DNA of 64,000 nt, from contig CAJTEE010000009.1 in the NCBI GenBank assembly GCA_910575275.1, forward strand, positions 102,355 through 166,354, written 5' to 3'. Every line of letters begins with the position of its first letter. Position 1 is the first letter of the stretch. The notes beneath the pieces were generated by a model, which worked only from the letters and a program-made list of their open reading frames with translations, had not been told where the DNA came from and searched no databases. Of the stretch, positions 53,606 through 63,009 are shown piece by piece. This DNA comes from Lachnospiraceae bacterium (GTDB taxonomy: Bacteria > Bacillota > Clostridia > Lachnospirales > Lachnospiraceae). The translations under genes were made by a program, and so were the position numbers.

Positions 53606-54397
53606 GTGGAGGCGGTACTTTACCTGGACGTATTATTCCTGACAGAGCTGTATTTCAATTTCCTTGCATTGTACCTGTCTGCGCTGATGGGCAGGAGACC
53701 CGTGCGTTTTTTCAGGCTTTTGGCTGCAGCCGCCTTGGGAAGCGCGGCAGGACTTCTGACAGTCTGGATTTCGGGCGGTATCGCCTCGTTCTGGTTTTTG
53801 GCGCTTTTGCAGGTGGTTTTTTCCGGGAGCCTGATGACGGCGGCCGCATTTTCGCTGCGGAAAGCATTGGAGATCGCGTGGGCAGACGGGCTGTTGTTTG
53901 CGGCTTCGGCGCTTCTTGCCGGCCTGTTTTTAAGCCTTCGGGAGATCTTCTTTTTGCGCGAATGGGAATGCCTGTTCTGCCTTTCCGGGGCTTCCCTGGC
54001 CGCGGGAGCGCTTTTAAAGGAACTTACGAGAGAGAAGGCCAGGGGGCAGGAACGCCATGTGGTGCGGCTGTTTTTCCATGGGAATTGCAGGGAATTTGTG
54101 GCACTTGTGGATTCCGGAAACCGGCTTTTGGAGCCGGTGAGCCGAAAGCCGGTCAGCGTGATTGCGAAAAAGGACTGCGAGGGCTTTATCGAGACGGTTT
54201 CCGGAGTGCTCTATATCCCGTTTCGTGCGGTCGGTACGAAGCAGGGACTCCTTCCGGGGATCGTGCTTGAGCGGATGGAGATCGTCAGGGAAGAAGAAGT
54301 GATTGTGATAGAAAAACCGATCGTAGCGGTAACGAAGGAGCCGCTTTCTTCCGGCGGTGATTTCTCGCTGCTGCTGCCGGAGGCGCTGCTTTATTAG
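53606..54397 (+). CDS. spoIIGA: Sigma-E processing peptidase SpoIIGA
   Basis: The 263-residue protein has five N-terminal membrane helices (about residues 5-150) and a C-terminal aspartyl protease-like domain. The catalytic motif is [13 protein letters not shown]. After septation it removes the pro-sequence of sigma-E in the mother cell. GTG 53606 is the start, with GGGGG upstream. It directly precedes sigE, the conserved spoIIG operon. Confidence 0.93.
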   Translation: MEAVLYLDVLFLTELYFNFLALYLSALMGRRPVRFFRLLAAAALGSAAGLLTVWISGGIASFWFLALLQVVFSGSLMTAAAFSLRKALEIAWADGLLFAASALLAGLFLSLREIFFLREWECLFCLSGASLAAGALLKELTREKARGQERHVVRLFFHGNCREFVALVDSGNRLLEPVSRKPVSVIAKKDCEGFIETVSGVLYIPFRAVGTKQGLLPGIVLERMEIVREEEVIVIEKPIVAVTKEPLSSGGDFSLLLPEALLY

Positions 54398-54423
54398 ACT
54401 GCGGGCGGCAAAGGAGGGGACAT

Positions 54424-55164
54424 ATGGTTATCAAGGTTTCGGTGTCAAACAGATTCAGACTCAAGAAGGCGGCGACGCTGCGGGCGGTGCTTTTGGGACG
54501 GCAGGGAGAGGTCCATTATATCGGCGGAGCCGATGTGCTTCCGGCACCGCTTTCAGCCGAGGAGGAAGGGCAGACACTGGCCTGTTTTGGAACGGAGGAG
54601 GAAAAGGAGGCAAAGGCGCGGCTGATCGAGCATAATTTACGGCTTGTCGTGTACATAGCGAAGAAGTTTGACAATACGAGCGTCGGGGTCGAGGATCTGA
54701 TTTCGATCGGGACGATCGGGCTCATCAAGGCAATCAACACGTTTAATCCGGGGAAAAATATCAAGCTGGCGACATACGCTTCCCGCTGCATCGAAAATGA
54801 GATTTTGATGTATTTGCGGAGGACGAATAAGACAAAGCTGGAGGTTTCGATTGATGAGCCGTTAAATGTGGATTGGGACGGAAACGAGCTGCTCTTGTCG
54901 GATGTGCTGGGAACGGATGAGGATGTGATCTATAAGGGGCTGGAGGAGGAGATCGAAAAGGATCTGTTAAAGAATGCAATCGACCGTCTGAATCCGCGGG
55001 AGAAGCGGATCGTAGAGCTGCGGTTCGGGCTTAAAAACGCAGAGGGGACGGAGATGACGCAGAAGGAGGTTGCGGATCTGATGGGAATTTCACAGTCCTA
55101 TATTTCCAGGCTGGAGAAGAAGATCATGAAGCGGTTAAAGAAGGAGATCGTGCGGTTCGAGTAG
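54424..55164 (+). CDS. sigE: RNA polymerase sporulation sigma factor sigma-E
   Basis: The 246-residue factor begins with a hydrophobic and basic pro-sequence of roughly 27-30 residues. It then shows region 2 ([47 protein letters not shown]) and region 4 ([20 protein letters not shown]). Sigma-E drives early mother-cell genes such as spoIVA. ATG 54424 follows AAAGGAGGGG. sigG, which follows in many Firmicutes, is absent here; a terminator and a convergent gene come next. Confidence 0.95.
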   Translation: MVIKVSVSNRFRLKKAATLRAVLLGRQGEVHYIGGADVLPAPLSAEEEGQTLACFGTEEEKEAKARLIEHNLRLVVYIAKKFDNTSVGVEDLISIGTIGLIKAINTFNPGKNIKLATYASRCIENEILMYLRRTNKTKLEVSIDEPLNVDWDGNELLLSDVLGTDEDVIYKGLEEEIEKDLLKNAIDRLNPREKRIVELRFGLKNAEGTEMTQKEVADLMGISQSYISRLEKKIMKRLKKEIVRFE

Positions 55165-55200
55165 GGGCACCGCCGTGCATTTGCGGAGGCCCCTCGTTTT
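55163..55200 (+). terminator. Terminator after sigE
   Basis: AGGGGC (55163-55168) and GCCCCT (55189-55194) close a stem whose inner part CCGC/GCGG also pairs. TTTT ends it. Confidence 0.7.
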
Positions 55201-55249
55201 GCGGAGGCCTCCGCGGCACTTTCTTTCAAAAAATATTTCCTGTTGTGTA

Positions 55250-55963
55250 TCAGGTGTGTTTCTGCTCGTACAGGCGGGCGTAGATCATGTCGCAGAGGGC
55301 GTCTGTGTATGACTGGTCGGGGAGGTCCCTGGCAGTCACAAGGTAGTCCTGGATCAGTTCGAAGCGTTTGAGGTCAAGTTCTTCACCGGCAAGACCGGGG
55401 TCTTCCATAAGAAGCTGCTGGTCTAAGTCCTCCGGAGAATAGGTGCGCTCAAACCAGGTGAGGATTTCTTCGGTTTCTTTTTGTTCTTCTTCGGCTTCGG
55501 CTTTCAGGAGTGCGGCGGATTTCCTAGAGGAGACGCCTATATAGAGGCACCAGAGGCCCATGACGGCGAGAACGGCACAGGCAATCAGCCTCGAGAGGCC
55601 CTGCATGGGCAGAGGGATGATACCCGCTGTACAAAAGACAGATGCGGCCGCTAAGAGGCCGCCGACTAAAAAGAACGCCGATGCCGACGAGGCAACGTCT
55701 TCGCTGCGCTGTTTTTTGTCTACATAGGCGTGTGCGGGAGCGGCGGGGCGTTTTTCCTGTGCCTGGGGAGCGGCTGTCTGCGCTTCTTCCTCGGCTTTAA
55801 GAAACTCCTCGTAACGGAGTCTGAGCGCATCCTGTTTTTTTCTTACCTCCTCGGCCATCAGGGCGTCGGAGACTTCTTTTGATTCTACAAGCGGGCCGCC
55901 GCAGTCAGTACAGACGGTCATGCCATCAATAAATTCCATATCACATTTTGGACAATACGGCAT
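55250..55963 (-). CDS. Zinc-ribbon membrane protein of unknown function
   Basis: The 237-residue protein starts with a zinc ribbon (CPKCDMEF and CTDCGGPL, four cysteines). A charged helical segment (about 35-65), an Ala/Pro-rich linker, and two membrane helices (about 92-115 and 122-145) follow. A C-terminal helical domain with a conserved-looking FERTYSPEDLDQQL completes it. Proteins with this layout are common and uncharacterised in Lachnospiraceae. It is convergent with sigE; no partner gene is evident. Confidence 0.75.
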   Translation of the reverse strand: MPYCPKCDMEFIDGMTVCTDCGGPLVESKEVSDALMAEEVRKKQDALRLRYEEFLKAEEEAQTAAPQAQEKRPAAPAHAYVDKKQRSEDVASSASAFFLVGGLLAAASVFCTAGIIPLPMQGLSRLIACAVLAVMGLWCLYIGVSSRKSAALLKAEAEEEQKETEEILTWFERTYSPEDLDQQLLMEDPGLAGEELDLKRFELIQDYLVTARDLPDQSYTDALCDMIYARLYEQKHT

Positions 55964-56059
55964 AGATTGCCACCTTCCTCTCCACGGAAAATTCTGCCCC
56001 TATTATACCTGAAATACAAGGCTCCGTCCATACTTTTCTTCGGCTATCCCATTTTCCGC

Positions 56060-56088
56060 TTTCTTTTCGCGGGGAAATAAGGTATAAT
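56060..56088 (+). promoter_or_regulatory. Candidate promoter upstream of degV
   Basis: TTTCTT (56060-56065), a 17-base spacer and TATAAT (56083-56088). The MITE-like element lies between this promoter and degV, so it would be transcribed into the leader. Confidence 0.5.
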
Positions 56089-56105
56089 CTCCACATAAGA
56101 TGCAT

Positions 56106-56269
56106 TAGAGCGTGTCTGAAAATTCATTCCCGCCATCTGTACTCCCCGGTTTGCGGTATATTTTGCCCTCATTCGGTCAACGTAGCCCACTACGCCTCCC
56201 TCATTCGGGCCCAATCTCCCACAAACTGTGACGCACATCTGACGGAAAGCAATTTTCAGACATGCTCTA
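56106..56269. mobile_element. MITE-like element with 19-base terminal inverted repeats
   Basis: TAGAGCGTGTCTGAAAATT (from 56106) and AATTTTCAGACATGCTCTA (to 56269) are inverted repeats matching at 18 of 19 positions, 164 bases in all. The interior has a short minus-strand frame (GVVGYVDRMRAKYTANRGVQ) that reads like an often mis-annotated repeat peptide. No transposase is encoded. TA at the ends may be the target duplication. Confidence 0.75.
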
Positions 56270-56285
56270 GGAAAGGACAGGGCTC

Positions 56286-57185
56286 ATGAAAATCGCGGTA
56301 GTTACGGACAGCAACAGCGGAATTACACAGAAGCAGGCAGAAGAAATGGGAATTTTTGTTTTGCCGATGCCGTTTATGATTGACGGAGAGACATACTTTG
56401 AAGATATAACCCTGACACAGGAGGAATTTTACAGACGGCTTGGTGAGGACGCCGATATTTCCACGTCCCAGCCGGCTCCGGATTCGGTGACGTCCTTGTG
56501 GGACAGAGTGCTTACGGAGTACGATGAGATCGTGCATATCCCGATGTCCAGCGGGCTTTCAAGCTCCTATGAGACGGCGGCGATGCTGGCGGCAGACGAA
56601 ACGTATCTGGGAAAGGTCTTTGTGGTCGATAACCAGCGGATCTCCGTGACACAGGAGCAGTCCGTAAAGGATGCGCTGCTTCTGATAAGCCGGGGGGCAG
56701 ACGGGGCGGGTGTGAAGAAGCGCCTGGAGGAGACAAAGTTTGATTCGGTGATTTTTATCACCGTGGACACGCTGAAATATTTGAAAAAAGGCGGCCGGAT
56801 TACGCCGGCGGCTGCGGCGCTCGGTACACTTTTAAAGCTTAAGCCGGTATTGATCATTTTGGGGGAAAAGCTGGACGCCTTTGCGAAGGCCAGGACCATG
56901 AAGCAGGCTAAATCCATGATGCTCGCCGCGATCCAGAAGGAACTCGATACGAGGCTTTCGGACAGCGAATGCCAGGACACGCACCTGGCCGTCGCACACA
57001 CCCAAAACGAGGAGGCGGCAAAGGAATTCATGGCTGAGATTCTTGCACGTTACCCGAAGGCGGACTGCCATATCGCGCCGCTTTCCCTCAGTATTTCCTG
57101 CCATATCGGACCGGGAAGCCTTGCCGTGACTGCAACGAGAAAGCTGGTAGAGGAACATGAAAAAGCATCGGAGGCTTCTGTTTGA
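56286..57185 (+). CDS. DegV-family fatty-acid-binding protein
   Basis: The 299-residue protein has the DegV fold signatures: VTDSNSGITQKQAEEMGI at the N-terminus, FEDITLTQEEFYRRL, ISTSQPAPDSV, a central VDTLKYLKKGGRI, and GPGSLAV at the C-terminus. DegV/FakB proteins bind a fatty acid and can present it to a fatty acid kinase (FakA). FakA is not nearby. ATG 56286 follows AGGAAAGGACAG. Its end overlaps the sensor kinase gene by 29 bases. Confidence 0.92.
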   Translation: MKIAVVTDSNSGITQKQAEEMGIFVLPMPFMIDGETYFEDITLTQEEFYRRLGEDADISTSQPAPDSVTSLWDRVLTEYDEIVHIPMSSGLSSSYETAAMLAADETYLGKVFVVDNQRISVTQEQSVKDALLLISRGADGAGVKKRLEETKFDSVIFITVDTLKYLKKGGRITPAAAALGTLLKLKPVLIILGEKLDAFAKARTMKQAKSMMLAAIQKELDTRLSDSECQDTHLAVAHTQNEEAAKEFMAEILARYPKADCHIAPLSLSISCHIGPGSLAVTATRKLVEEHEKASEASV

Positions 57186-58629
57186 ATTCAGAAGAAGGCA
57201 TACGCCCAGCGTAAAGCTGCCGTTAATCGTCGTGATCCTGCTCCTTTGCATGATTCCTCTGGAGTTTCAGGGGCGGCTTTTGGCGAGCTCGTCCAGGCAG
57301 GCCCAGATCGAGAGGCGGATCATTGACGTTCAGAATCAGTGCCAGATCCTCAGCAATAAGATATCACGGATTGGTTATCTGGCCAATTCTGTTGTGGACA
57401 ATGCGGCGACGGATACGGAGATCTCGACGCTGGCGGATATTTTTAACGGACGGATTCTGATCGTGAATTCCGGCTTTAAGATCGTCAAGGACACGTTCTC
57501 CCTCTCGGAGGGAAAGATCGGCATTTCCGAGGAGATTATCCGCTGTTTTCAGGGAGAGAGCACAAACAAGTACAATACGGAAAAACATTACTTTATCCTG
57601 GCAATTCCGATTTCCGAGACGGTTCCTGTAAACGAAGGGGCTACGGGCGGGAGGACGGCCGGGGTCATGCTGGTGACAGCCTCCACGGAGAGTATGTTTA
57701 CTCTGGAGGAAAATCTGCTTGACAAAATGGCGCTTTACCGGCTTATGATCTTTGCGCTGATCCTGGTGCTGACGATCTTTATCGTACAGCTTCTTGTGCA
57801 GCCGTTTGAGGACATCGTTTCGGCGATCAACCGGGTAGCAGACGGAAATCTGGATGAAGACATCAAAGAGGAAAGCTATCAGGAGACGAAGCGAATCTCA
57901 CGGGCATTGAACAGCACGCTGACGCGCCTTAAAGCGGTGGAGCAGTCCAGGCAGGAGTTTGTCTCAAATGTCTCCCACGAATTAAAGACCCCGATCACCT
58001 CCATCCGTGTGCTGGCAGATTCGCTGATGGGGATGGAGGATGTGCCGAAGGAGCTGTACCAGGAGTTTATGAGCGATATTTCGGACGAGATCGACCGGGA
58101 GAGCAAGATCATCAACGATCTCTTGAACCTGGTGAAAATGGACAAGACCTCGTCGGAGATCAATTTTGCCCAGGCCAATTTGAACAAGCTGGTCGAGACG
58201 ATTTTAAAACGCCTGCGTCCGATCGCAAAGAAACGGAATGTCGAGTTGATTTTTGAGAGCATGCGTGAGGTGACGGCCGATATTGACGAGGTAAAATTTT
58301 CGCTTGCGGTCAATAATCTCGTGGAAAACGCGGTCAAATATAATAAAAAGGACGGCTGGGTCCGGGTGACATTGGATGCGGACCATAAGTTCTTTTATTT
58401 AAGAGTGGCGGATTCCGGGATCGGGATCCCCGCGGAGTTCAGCGACCGGATCTTCGAACGCTTTTATCGTGTGGACAAAGCGCGTTCCCGTGAGACCGGT
58501 GGTACGGGGCTGGGCCTTGCCATCACGAAGCGGGTGATTTTAATGCACCACGGGACGATTCGCATGGAGAGTATAGAGTGTGAGGGGACGACCTTTACGG
58601 TCCGCATCCCGCTCATTTATATTCCATAG
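57157..58629 (+). CDS. Sensor histidine kinase with HAMP domain, no adjacent regulator
   Basis: The 490-residue kinase has TM1 (about residues 18-38), an external sensor (about 45-190), TM2 (about 193-215) and HAMP (about 216-268). HisKA with the phospho-acceptor His in NVSHELKTPITS (about 275) and an HATPase domain (LAVNNLVENAVKY, ADSGIGIP, GGTGLGLAITK) follow. It resembles the WalK/PhoR group. The start is inside degV, so it is translationally coupled to it. No response regulator gene is adjacent; a GerMN lipoprotein follows. Confidence 0.92.
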   Translation: MKKHRRLLFEFRRRHTPSVKLPLIVVILLLCMIPLEFQGRLLASSSRQAQIERRIIDVQNQCQILSNKISRIGYLANSVVDNAATDTEISTLADIFNGRILIVNSGFKIVKDTFSLSEGKIGISEEIIRCFQGESTNKYNTEKHYFILAIPISETVPVNEGATGGRTAGVMLVTASTESMFTLEENLLDKMALYRLMIFALILVLTIFIVQLLVQPFEDIVSAINRVADGNLDEDIKEESYQETKRISRALNSTLTRLKAVEQSRQEFVSNVSHELKTPITSIRVLADSLMGMEDVPKELYQEFMSDISDEIDRESKIINDLLNLVKMDKTSSEINFAQANLNKLVETILKRLRPIAKKRNVELIFESMREVTADIDEVKFSLAVNNLVENAVKYNKKDGWVRVTLDADHKFFYLRVADSGIGIPAEFSDRIFERFYRVDKARSRETGGTGLGLAITKRVILMHHGTIRMESIECEGTTFTVRIPLIYIP

Positions 58630-58647
58630 GAAGGGGGGAGAGCCGGT

Positions 58648-59598
58648 ATGGCTGAAAAAAAACGGTTGAAAAGCGTGCTCTTTCTCCTCGGCATTTTGTG
58701 CATCCTCTGTTTTACGGCAGGTTGTGGGAGAACGGGACGGCCGGGAGCGGCTTCGGAAAGCGGCTGCATGATCTATTACCTGAATTCTGCCGGGATTCAG
58801 CTTACAGGCAGCGCCTATGAACCGCAGGCCACAGAGAAGGAAGCGCTCGTACAGGAGCTTTTATCATGCCTGACCAATGTCCCTGCGGATCTGGACTGTC
58901 AGAGTGCGATCCCGGACCGTGTGGAAAAGATTACGTTTCGGATCGAGAAAAATGTACTGTATCTGTATGCAGACGCCAATTATGCGCTGATGAACCCAGT
59001 GCAGGAGATTTTGTGCCGGGCGGCGCTTACAAAGACGTTTACCCAGATCGAGGGGATTGATTATCTAAGCATCTACTGCGCGGAGCAGCCGATTATGGAT
59101 GCGGCAGGCAATCCGGTCGGCATGCTGCAGGCGTCAGACTTCGTGGAAGGCATCCGCGATGTCAATTCCTTTGAGAAGACGGAGCTTACGCTGTACTTTG
59201 CAAACGAGACGGGCGACATGCTGATGGCCGAAAACAGGGCGGTCATGCGGAATACAAATACCTCGGTGGAGCGGCTGATCGTGGAGCAGCTCATTGAGGG
59301 CCCGGAGTCCGCAGGAGCGTTTGCGACGCTGCCCCCGGGACTGAAGCTTTTGAATGTCTCGGTCAACGAATCGGTCTGCTCGATCAACCTGGACGCGGAA
59401 TTTTTGACCAGCACGATGGAGGTGCAGGAATACATTCCGATCTATTCGATCGTCAATTCGCTGACGGAGCTCTCCACGGTGAGCCGGGTGCAGATCCGCA
59501 TTAACGGCTCTCAGGATGCGTCATTCCGGGACAAGATTCCGCTCAGCACGGTGTTCGAATACAACTATGATTATGTAGAAGGAGGAGAAAAAAATTAA
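58648..59598 (+). CDS. GerMN-domain lipoprotein
   Basis: The 316-residue product has a type II signal peptide with lipobox FTAGC (Cys at about residue 27) and two GerMN domains (about 45-175 and 180-305). The motif around SVNESVCSINLDAEFL marks the second. GerM takes part in sporulation and germination in Bacillus. The actinobacterial GerMN lipoprotein LpqB sits next to the sensor kinase MtrB and modulates it. The same kinase-lipoprotein order here suggests a sensory partner role. Lgt, encoded in this window, would lipidate it. Confidence 0.88.
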   Translation: MAEKKRLKSVLFLLGILCILCFTAGCGRTGRPGAASESGCMIYYLNSAGIQLTGSAYEPQATEKEALVQELLSCLTNVPADLDCQSAIPDRVEKITFRIEKNVLYLYADANYALMNPVQEILCRAALTKTFTQIEGIDYLSIYCAEQPIMDAAGNPVGMLQASDFVEGIRDVNSFEKTELTLYFANETGDMLMAENRAVMRNTNTSVERLIVEQLIEGPESAGAFATLPPGLKLLNVSVNESVCSINLDAEFLTSTMEVQEYIPIYSIVNSLTELSTVSRVQIRINGSQDASFRDKIPLSTVFEYNYDYVEGGEKN

Positions 59599-61990
59599 CC
59601 GGCCTTTGCTGTATGTAACGGGGGGACTGGTACTTGGAGAGTCGATAGCCCTTTGGATGACAGTGAAGCAGGGGATTTTCTGGCTGGCCCTTGGCTGGCT
59701 GGCCGTTTTTTGGATCGGCAAGAGATACAGGCCTGCCTTTTTGGCCTGCGTACTCCTTTTGATAGGAGCATGTGCGGGCCTGATCCGGATGGACTGTGAA
59801 CAGAGAAGATTTGCCGGAGAGGAAACCGGTCTGGAGGCGTTTGCGGGGGAGGAGATTCTTGTCTGGGGGCGCGTGGCCTCGATTAAAAGAAGCCAAAACG
59901 GATGGCGTGTGGAGCTTAGCGGGGCCGTGGCCGGTAAGGAGGGGCGGTTTGCGCGGGTCCGCCGTATGTATGGCTATTTTGAGAAAATTGAGGATCTCGG
60001 GATCGGTACGGCAGTCTGCGTGCGCGGCGAGGCTCTGGCGGCCGGTTCTGCAAGAAATCCGGGCGAATTCGATTACCGGCTGTATTGCCGGTCACAGGGA
60101 GTCGGAGGGATTGTCTATGTAAAGTCATACGACTTGCATGAGCCGTCCCGTGTCAGGCCGCTTTCGGAGGGGCTGCGTCTTCTGGGAGAGCGGCTTGGAG
60201 ATACGCTCTCGAGGGTCGCAGAGCCTGCGGATGCCGGGATCTTAAAGGCTGTGCTGCTGGGCGACAAGACGGAGCTCTCGGACTCGGTCTACGCGCTCTA
60301 TCAGAGAAACGGAATCTCCCACCTTTTGGCGATCAGCGGCCTCCATGTTTCCCTGATCGGCATGAGTGTGTGGAGGGCATTGAGAAAATGCGGCGCCGGC
60401 TACGGGCTGGCAGGGCTCCTTGCGGCGGGACTTCTCCTCGGATATGGGCAGATGGTGGGCTTTGGCCCTTCGGTGACGCGGGCTGTGTGTATGCTGTTTC
60501 TTTCGTTTCTGGCCGGCTTTTGCGGGCGGAGTTATGATCTCTTGTCTTCGCTTTGCGTCCCGGCGGCCTTTCTTCTTTTGACGCGCCCCTACCTGCTGAC
60601 GCAGGCCGGATTCCAGCTTTCTTTTTTGGCCGTCTTGGGTGTGTTGTGTCCTGGAGGTTTCCTTATAAAGCTTGGTAGGGGCAGACCGAACGCGGCGCTT
60701 CTGGAGGCGTTTAGCGTGAGCCTGTCTGTCCAGTTGATGACCGCTCCGGCTATCTTGTATCATTCCTTTGAAATTCCCCTCTATGCCGTATTTTTGAATC
60801 TGCCGATTGTCGCTCTGATGCCGCTTGCGGCTGCGTCGGGCTTTTTGGGGCTGTCTGCGGCGCTTCTGTGGGAGCCTGTCGGGAAAACACTTCTTGGAGG
60901 AGCCCATTATATTTTGAAGCTGTATGAGCTTCTGTGCGAGGGAGTGGAACGGCTGCCGTTTGCCGTCCTGAGCCCCGGGAGGCCAAAGGCGTGGCAGATC
61001 GTTTCCTATTATATATTTCTTGCGGCCGGGGCCTTCGTACTCTGGCGGTTCCTTACATGCCAAAAAGACGAGGCAGACAGGAGCCCTAAAACCGTCACAC
61101 GGCCTTCTGCCCGGCTGCATGTACTGCAAAAGAGTATTTGCTTCTGGCTGCTTGCTGCACTATGTTTGGCCAAAACGCCTTCTCCCGGGCTTTCCGTTAC
61201 GTTCCTTGACGTGGGGCAGGGAGACGGGATTTTTTTATCGGCCGGGAGACATGCCATCCTGGTGGACTGCGGCAGCAGCCAGGAAAAGAAGCTCGGCGAG
61301 GAGCGCCTTCTTCCGTTTTTAAAGAGCCGCGGAGTCCGAAAGCTCGACGCGGTCTTTATCACGCACGGGGATGCCGACCATATAAGCGGGATCCGGTATC
61401 TCCTGGAAGAAGAACCGGAGACAAAATGTCAAATCGGCTACCTGGTCATGCCGAAGGCCGGGGAGGGAGAGGAGATCTATACAGAGCTCGAGGCCCTGGC
61501 GGCAAGGCAGGGAATACCGGCTGTCTACGCCGAAAAGGGGGACAGCTTTGACGGGAGCCTTGGAAAGCGGGTGTCGATTCGCTGTCTGTATCCGGCGGGA
61601 GACACCGTCTGCAAAAACCGCAACGACGAGTCGCTCGTGCTTTTCGTGGAGGCCGGGAATTTTCGAATGCTCCTCACCGGGGATCTGGAGGCAGAGGGGG
61701 AGAGTATCTTGCTGACGGAGAGTGTCCTGAAGACGGTGACGCTGTTAAAGGCCGGCCATCACGGCTCCGCCAGCTCATCCAAAGAGGCATTCATACAGGC
61801 GCTGCAGCCGAAAAATGCAGTCCTGTCCTATGGAAGGGGCAACCGCTACGGCCATCCTGCGCCCGAGGTGACAAGGCGCCTTTATGATACGGGGGCCATC
61901 CTCTGGGAGACGGCAAGAATCGGGGCGGTGCAGGTGTGGACGGATGGGAAGCGGGTTCGGATCAAAGGATTTCTGCAGGGAAGGAATTAG
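59594..61990 (+). CDS. comEC: ComEC/Rec2-family DNA uptake channel, probable ATT start
   Basis: The membrane protein has an N-terminal OB-like region, a competence channel domain (GDKTELSDSVYALYQRNGIS, then HLLAISGLHVSLIG) and a C-terminal metallo-beta-lactamase domain (LDVGQGDGIFL, THGDADHISG). It moves single-stranded DNA across the membrane during transformation. The first standard start codon in frame is TTG 59606, 18 bases from GGAGGAG. An ATT at 59594, eight bases after GGAGG, would add the family-typical INRPLLYV start (798 residues) and overlaps the upstream stop codon. Confidence 0.92.
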   Translation: MNRPLLYVTGGLVLGESIALWMTVKQGIFWLALGWLAVFWIGKRYRPAFLACVLLLIGACAGLIRMDCEQRRFAGEETGLEAFAGEEILVWGRVASIKRSQNGWRVELSGAVAGKEGRFARVRRMYGYFEKIEDLGIGTAVCVRGEALAAGSARNPGEFDYRLYCRSQGVGGIVYVKSYDLHEPSRVRPLSEGLRLLGERLGDTLSRVAEPADAGILKAVLLGDKTELSDSVYALYQRNGISHLLAISGLHVSLIGMSVWRALRKCGAGYGLAGLLAAGLLLGYGQMVGFGPSVTRAVCMLFLSFLAGFCGRSYDLLSSLCVPAAFLLLTRPYLLTQAGFQLSFLAVLGVLCPGGFLIKLGRGRPNAALLEAFSVSLSVQLMTAPAILYHSFEIPLYAVFLNLPIVALMPLAAASGFLGLSAALLWEPVGKTLLGGAHYILKLYELLCEGVERLPFAVLSPGRPKAWQIVSYYIFLAAGAFVLWRFLTCQKDEADRSPKTVTRPSARLHVLQKSICFWLLAALCLAKTPSPGLSVTFLDVGQGDGIFLSAGRHAILVDCGSSQEKKLGEERLLPFLKSRGVRKLDAVFITHGDADHISGIRYLLEEEPETKCQIGYLVMPKAGEGEEIYTELEALAARQGIPAVYAEKGDSFDGSLGKRVSIRCLYPAGDTVCKNRNDESLVLFVEAGNFRMLLTGDLEAEGESILLTESVLKTVTLLKAGHHGSASSSKEAFIQALQPKNAVLSYGRGNRYGHPAPEVTRRLYDTGAILWETARIGAVQVWTDGKRVRIKGFLQGRN

Positions 61991-62013
61991 AGATAAGGAA
62001 GGGGGCAAACACG

Positions 62014-63009
62014 TTGCAGACGTTGAATCAGGATCTTAAGGAAAAAAATTTCAGACGGGTGTATCTTTTGTTCGGAGAGGAACCGTTTTTGACGGCGAGC
62101 TATAAAAAACGCTTTCGGGAGGCGGTCACTGGGGGCGAAACGATGAATTATAACTATTTTGAGGGGAAGGCTCCGGATGTCAGGGAGATCATAAGCCTGG
62201 CGGAGACCATGCCGTTTTTCGCCGAATGGCGGCTGATCCTGATCGACGGAAGCGGCTTCTTTAAGAGCGCGTCGGAGGAGCTTTTCGAGTATCTGCCGAA
62301 GATCCCGGACACGACCTGCATGATCTTTTGTGAGACCGAGGTCGATAAGCGGAGCAGGCTGTATAAGAGAGTGAAGGAGCTCGGCTATGCGGCGGAATTT
62401 AAGAAGCAGAGTCCGGCGGAGCTCTCCAGATGGGCCGCCGGGCTGTTGGCCAGGGACGGGAAAACGATTACGAAGCAGGTCATGGAATATTTTCTTGACC
62501 GAACCGGCGATGACATGGAAAATATCCGCTCGGAATTAGAAAAGCTTGTATGCTACACGATGGGACGTGATACGATCACAAAGGAGGACGTGGAGGCAGT
62601 GGGAAGCGTCCATGTGACGAACCGGATCTTTGAGCTGGTTTCGGCGATCGTATCAGGGAGTCTGAAGAAGGCCATGGATCTGTATGAAGATCTTCTGACC
62701 CTGAAGGAGCCCCCGATGCGCATCCTGTTTCTGATCGCGAGGCAGTTTAACCAGCTTTTACAGGCAAAGGAGCTGAACGCCGCCGGGAGCGATAAGGCAG
62801 GCATTGCCGCAAGGCTCAAGGTGCCGCCCTTTGCGGTCGGCCGCCTGCTCTCTCAGGCGAAGGCGTTTTCCGGGGAGCAGCTTTTGGGTTATGTGAATCT
62901 GTGCGTGGAGCTTGAGGAAGCGGTTAAGACCGGCCGTCTGACGGACCGTCTGGCGGTGGAGCTTGTGATTACAGGCAGTTTGCAGAAAACGGAGGGAAAA
63001 AGAGCATGA
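62014..63009 (+). CDS. holA: DNA polymerase III subunit delta
   Basis: The 331-residue clamp loader subunit opens the beta clamp. It begins QTLNQDLKEKNFRRVYLLFG with the EEPFL motif and contains DSHxxRS-like MENIRSELEKLVCY and the IFELVSAIVSG segment of the HolA family. TTG 62014 is taken as the start because it follows GGAAGGGGG and gives the usual N-terminus; the longer frame runs inside comEC. The comEC-holA order is conserved in Firmicutes. Confidence 0.92.
   Translation: MQTLNQDLKEKNFRRVYLLFGEEPFLTASYKKRFREAVTGGETMNYNYFEGKAPDVREIISLAETMPFFAEWRLILIDGSGFFKSASEELFEYLPKIPDTTCMIFCETEVDKRSRLYKRVKELGYAAEFKKQSPAELSRWAAGLLARDGKTITKQVMEYFLDRTGDDMENIRSELEKLVCYTMGRDTITKEDVEAVGSVHVTNRIFELVSAIVSGSLKKAMDLYEDLLTLKEPPMRILFLIARQFNQLLQAKELNAAGSDKAGIAARLKVPPFAVGRLLSQAKAFSGEQLLGYVNLCVELEEAVKTGRLTDRLAVELVITGSLQKTEGKRA

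Noticed and set aside
56044..56238. Small minus-strand protein (64 codons) upstream of degV
   Set aside because: Most of it lies inside the inverted-repeat element; it is a frame carried by the repeat rather than a supported gene.
60242..61129. 295-codon minus-strand frame
   Set aside because: It is antisense to comEC; highly basic, repetitive translation without a family.
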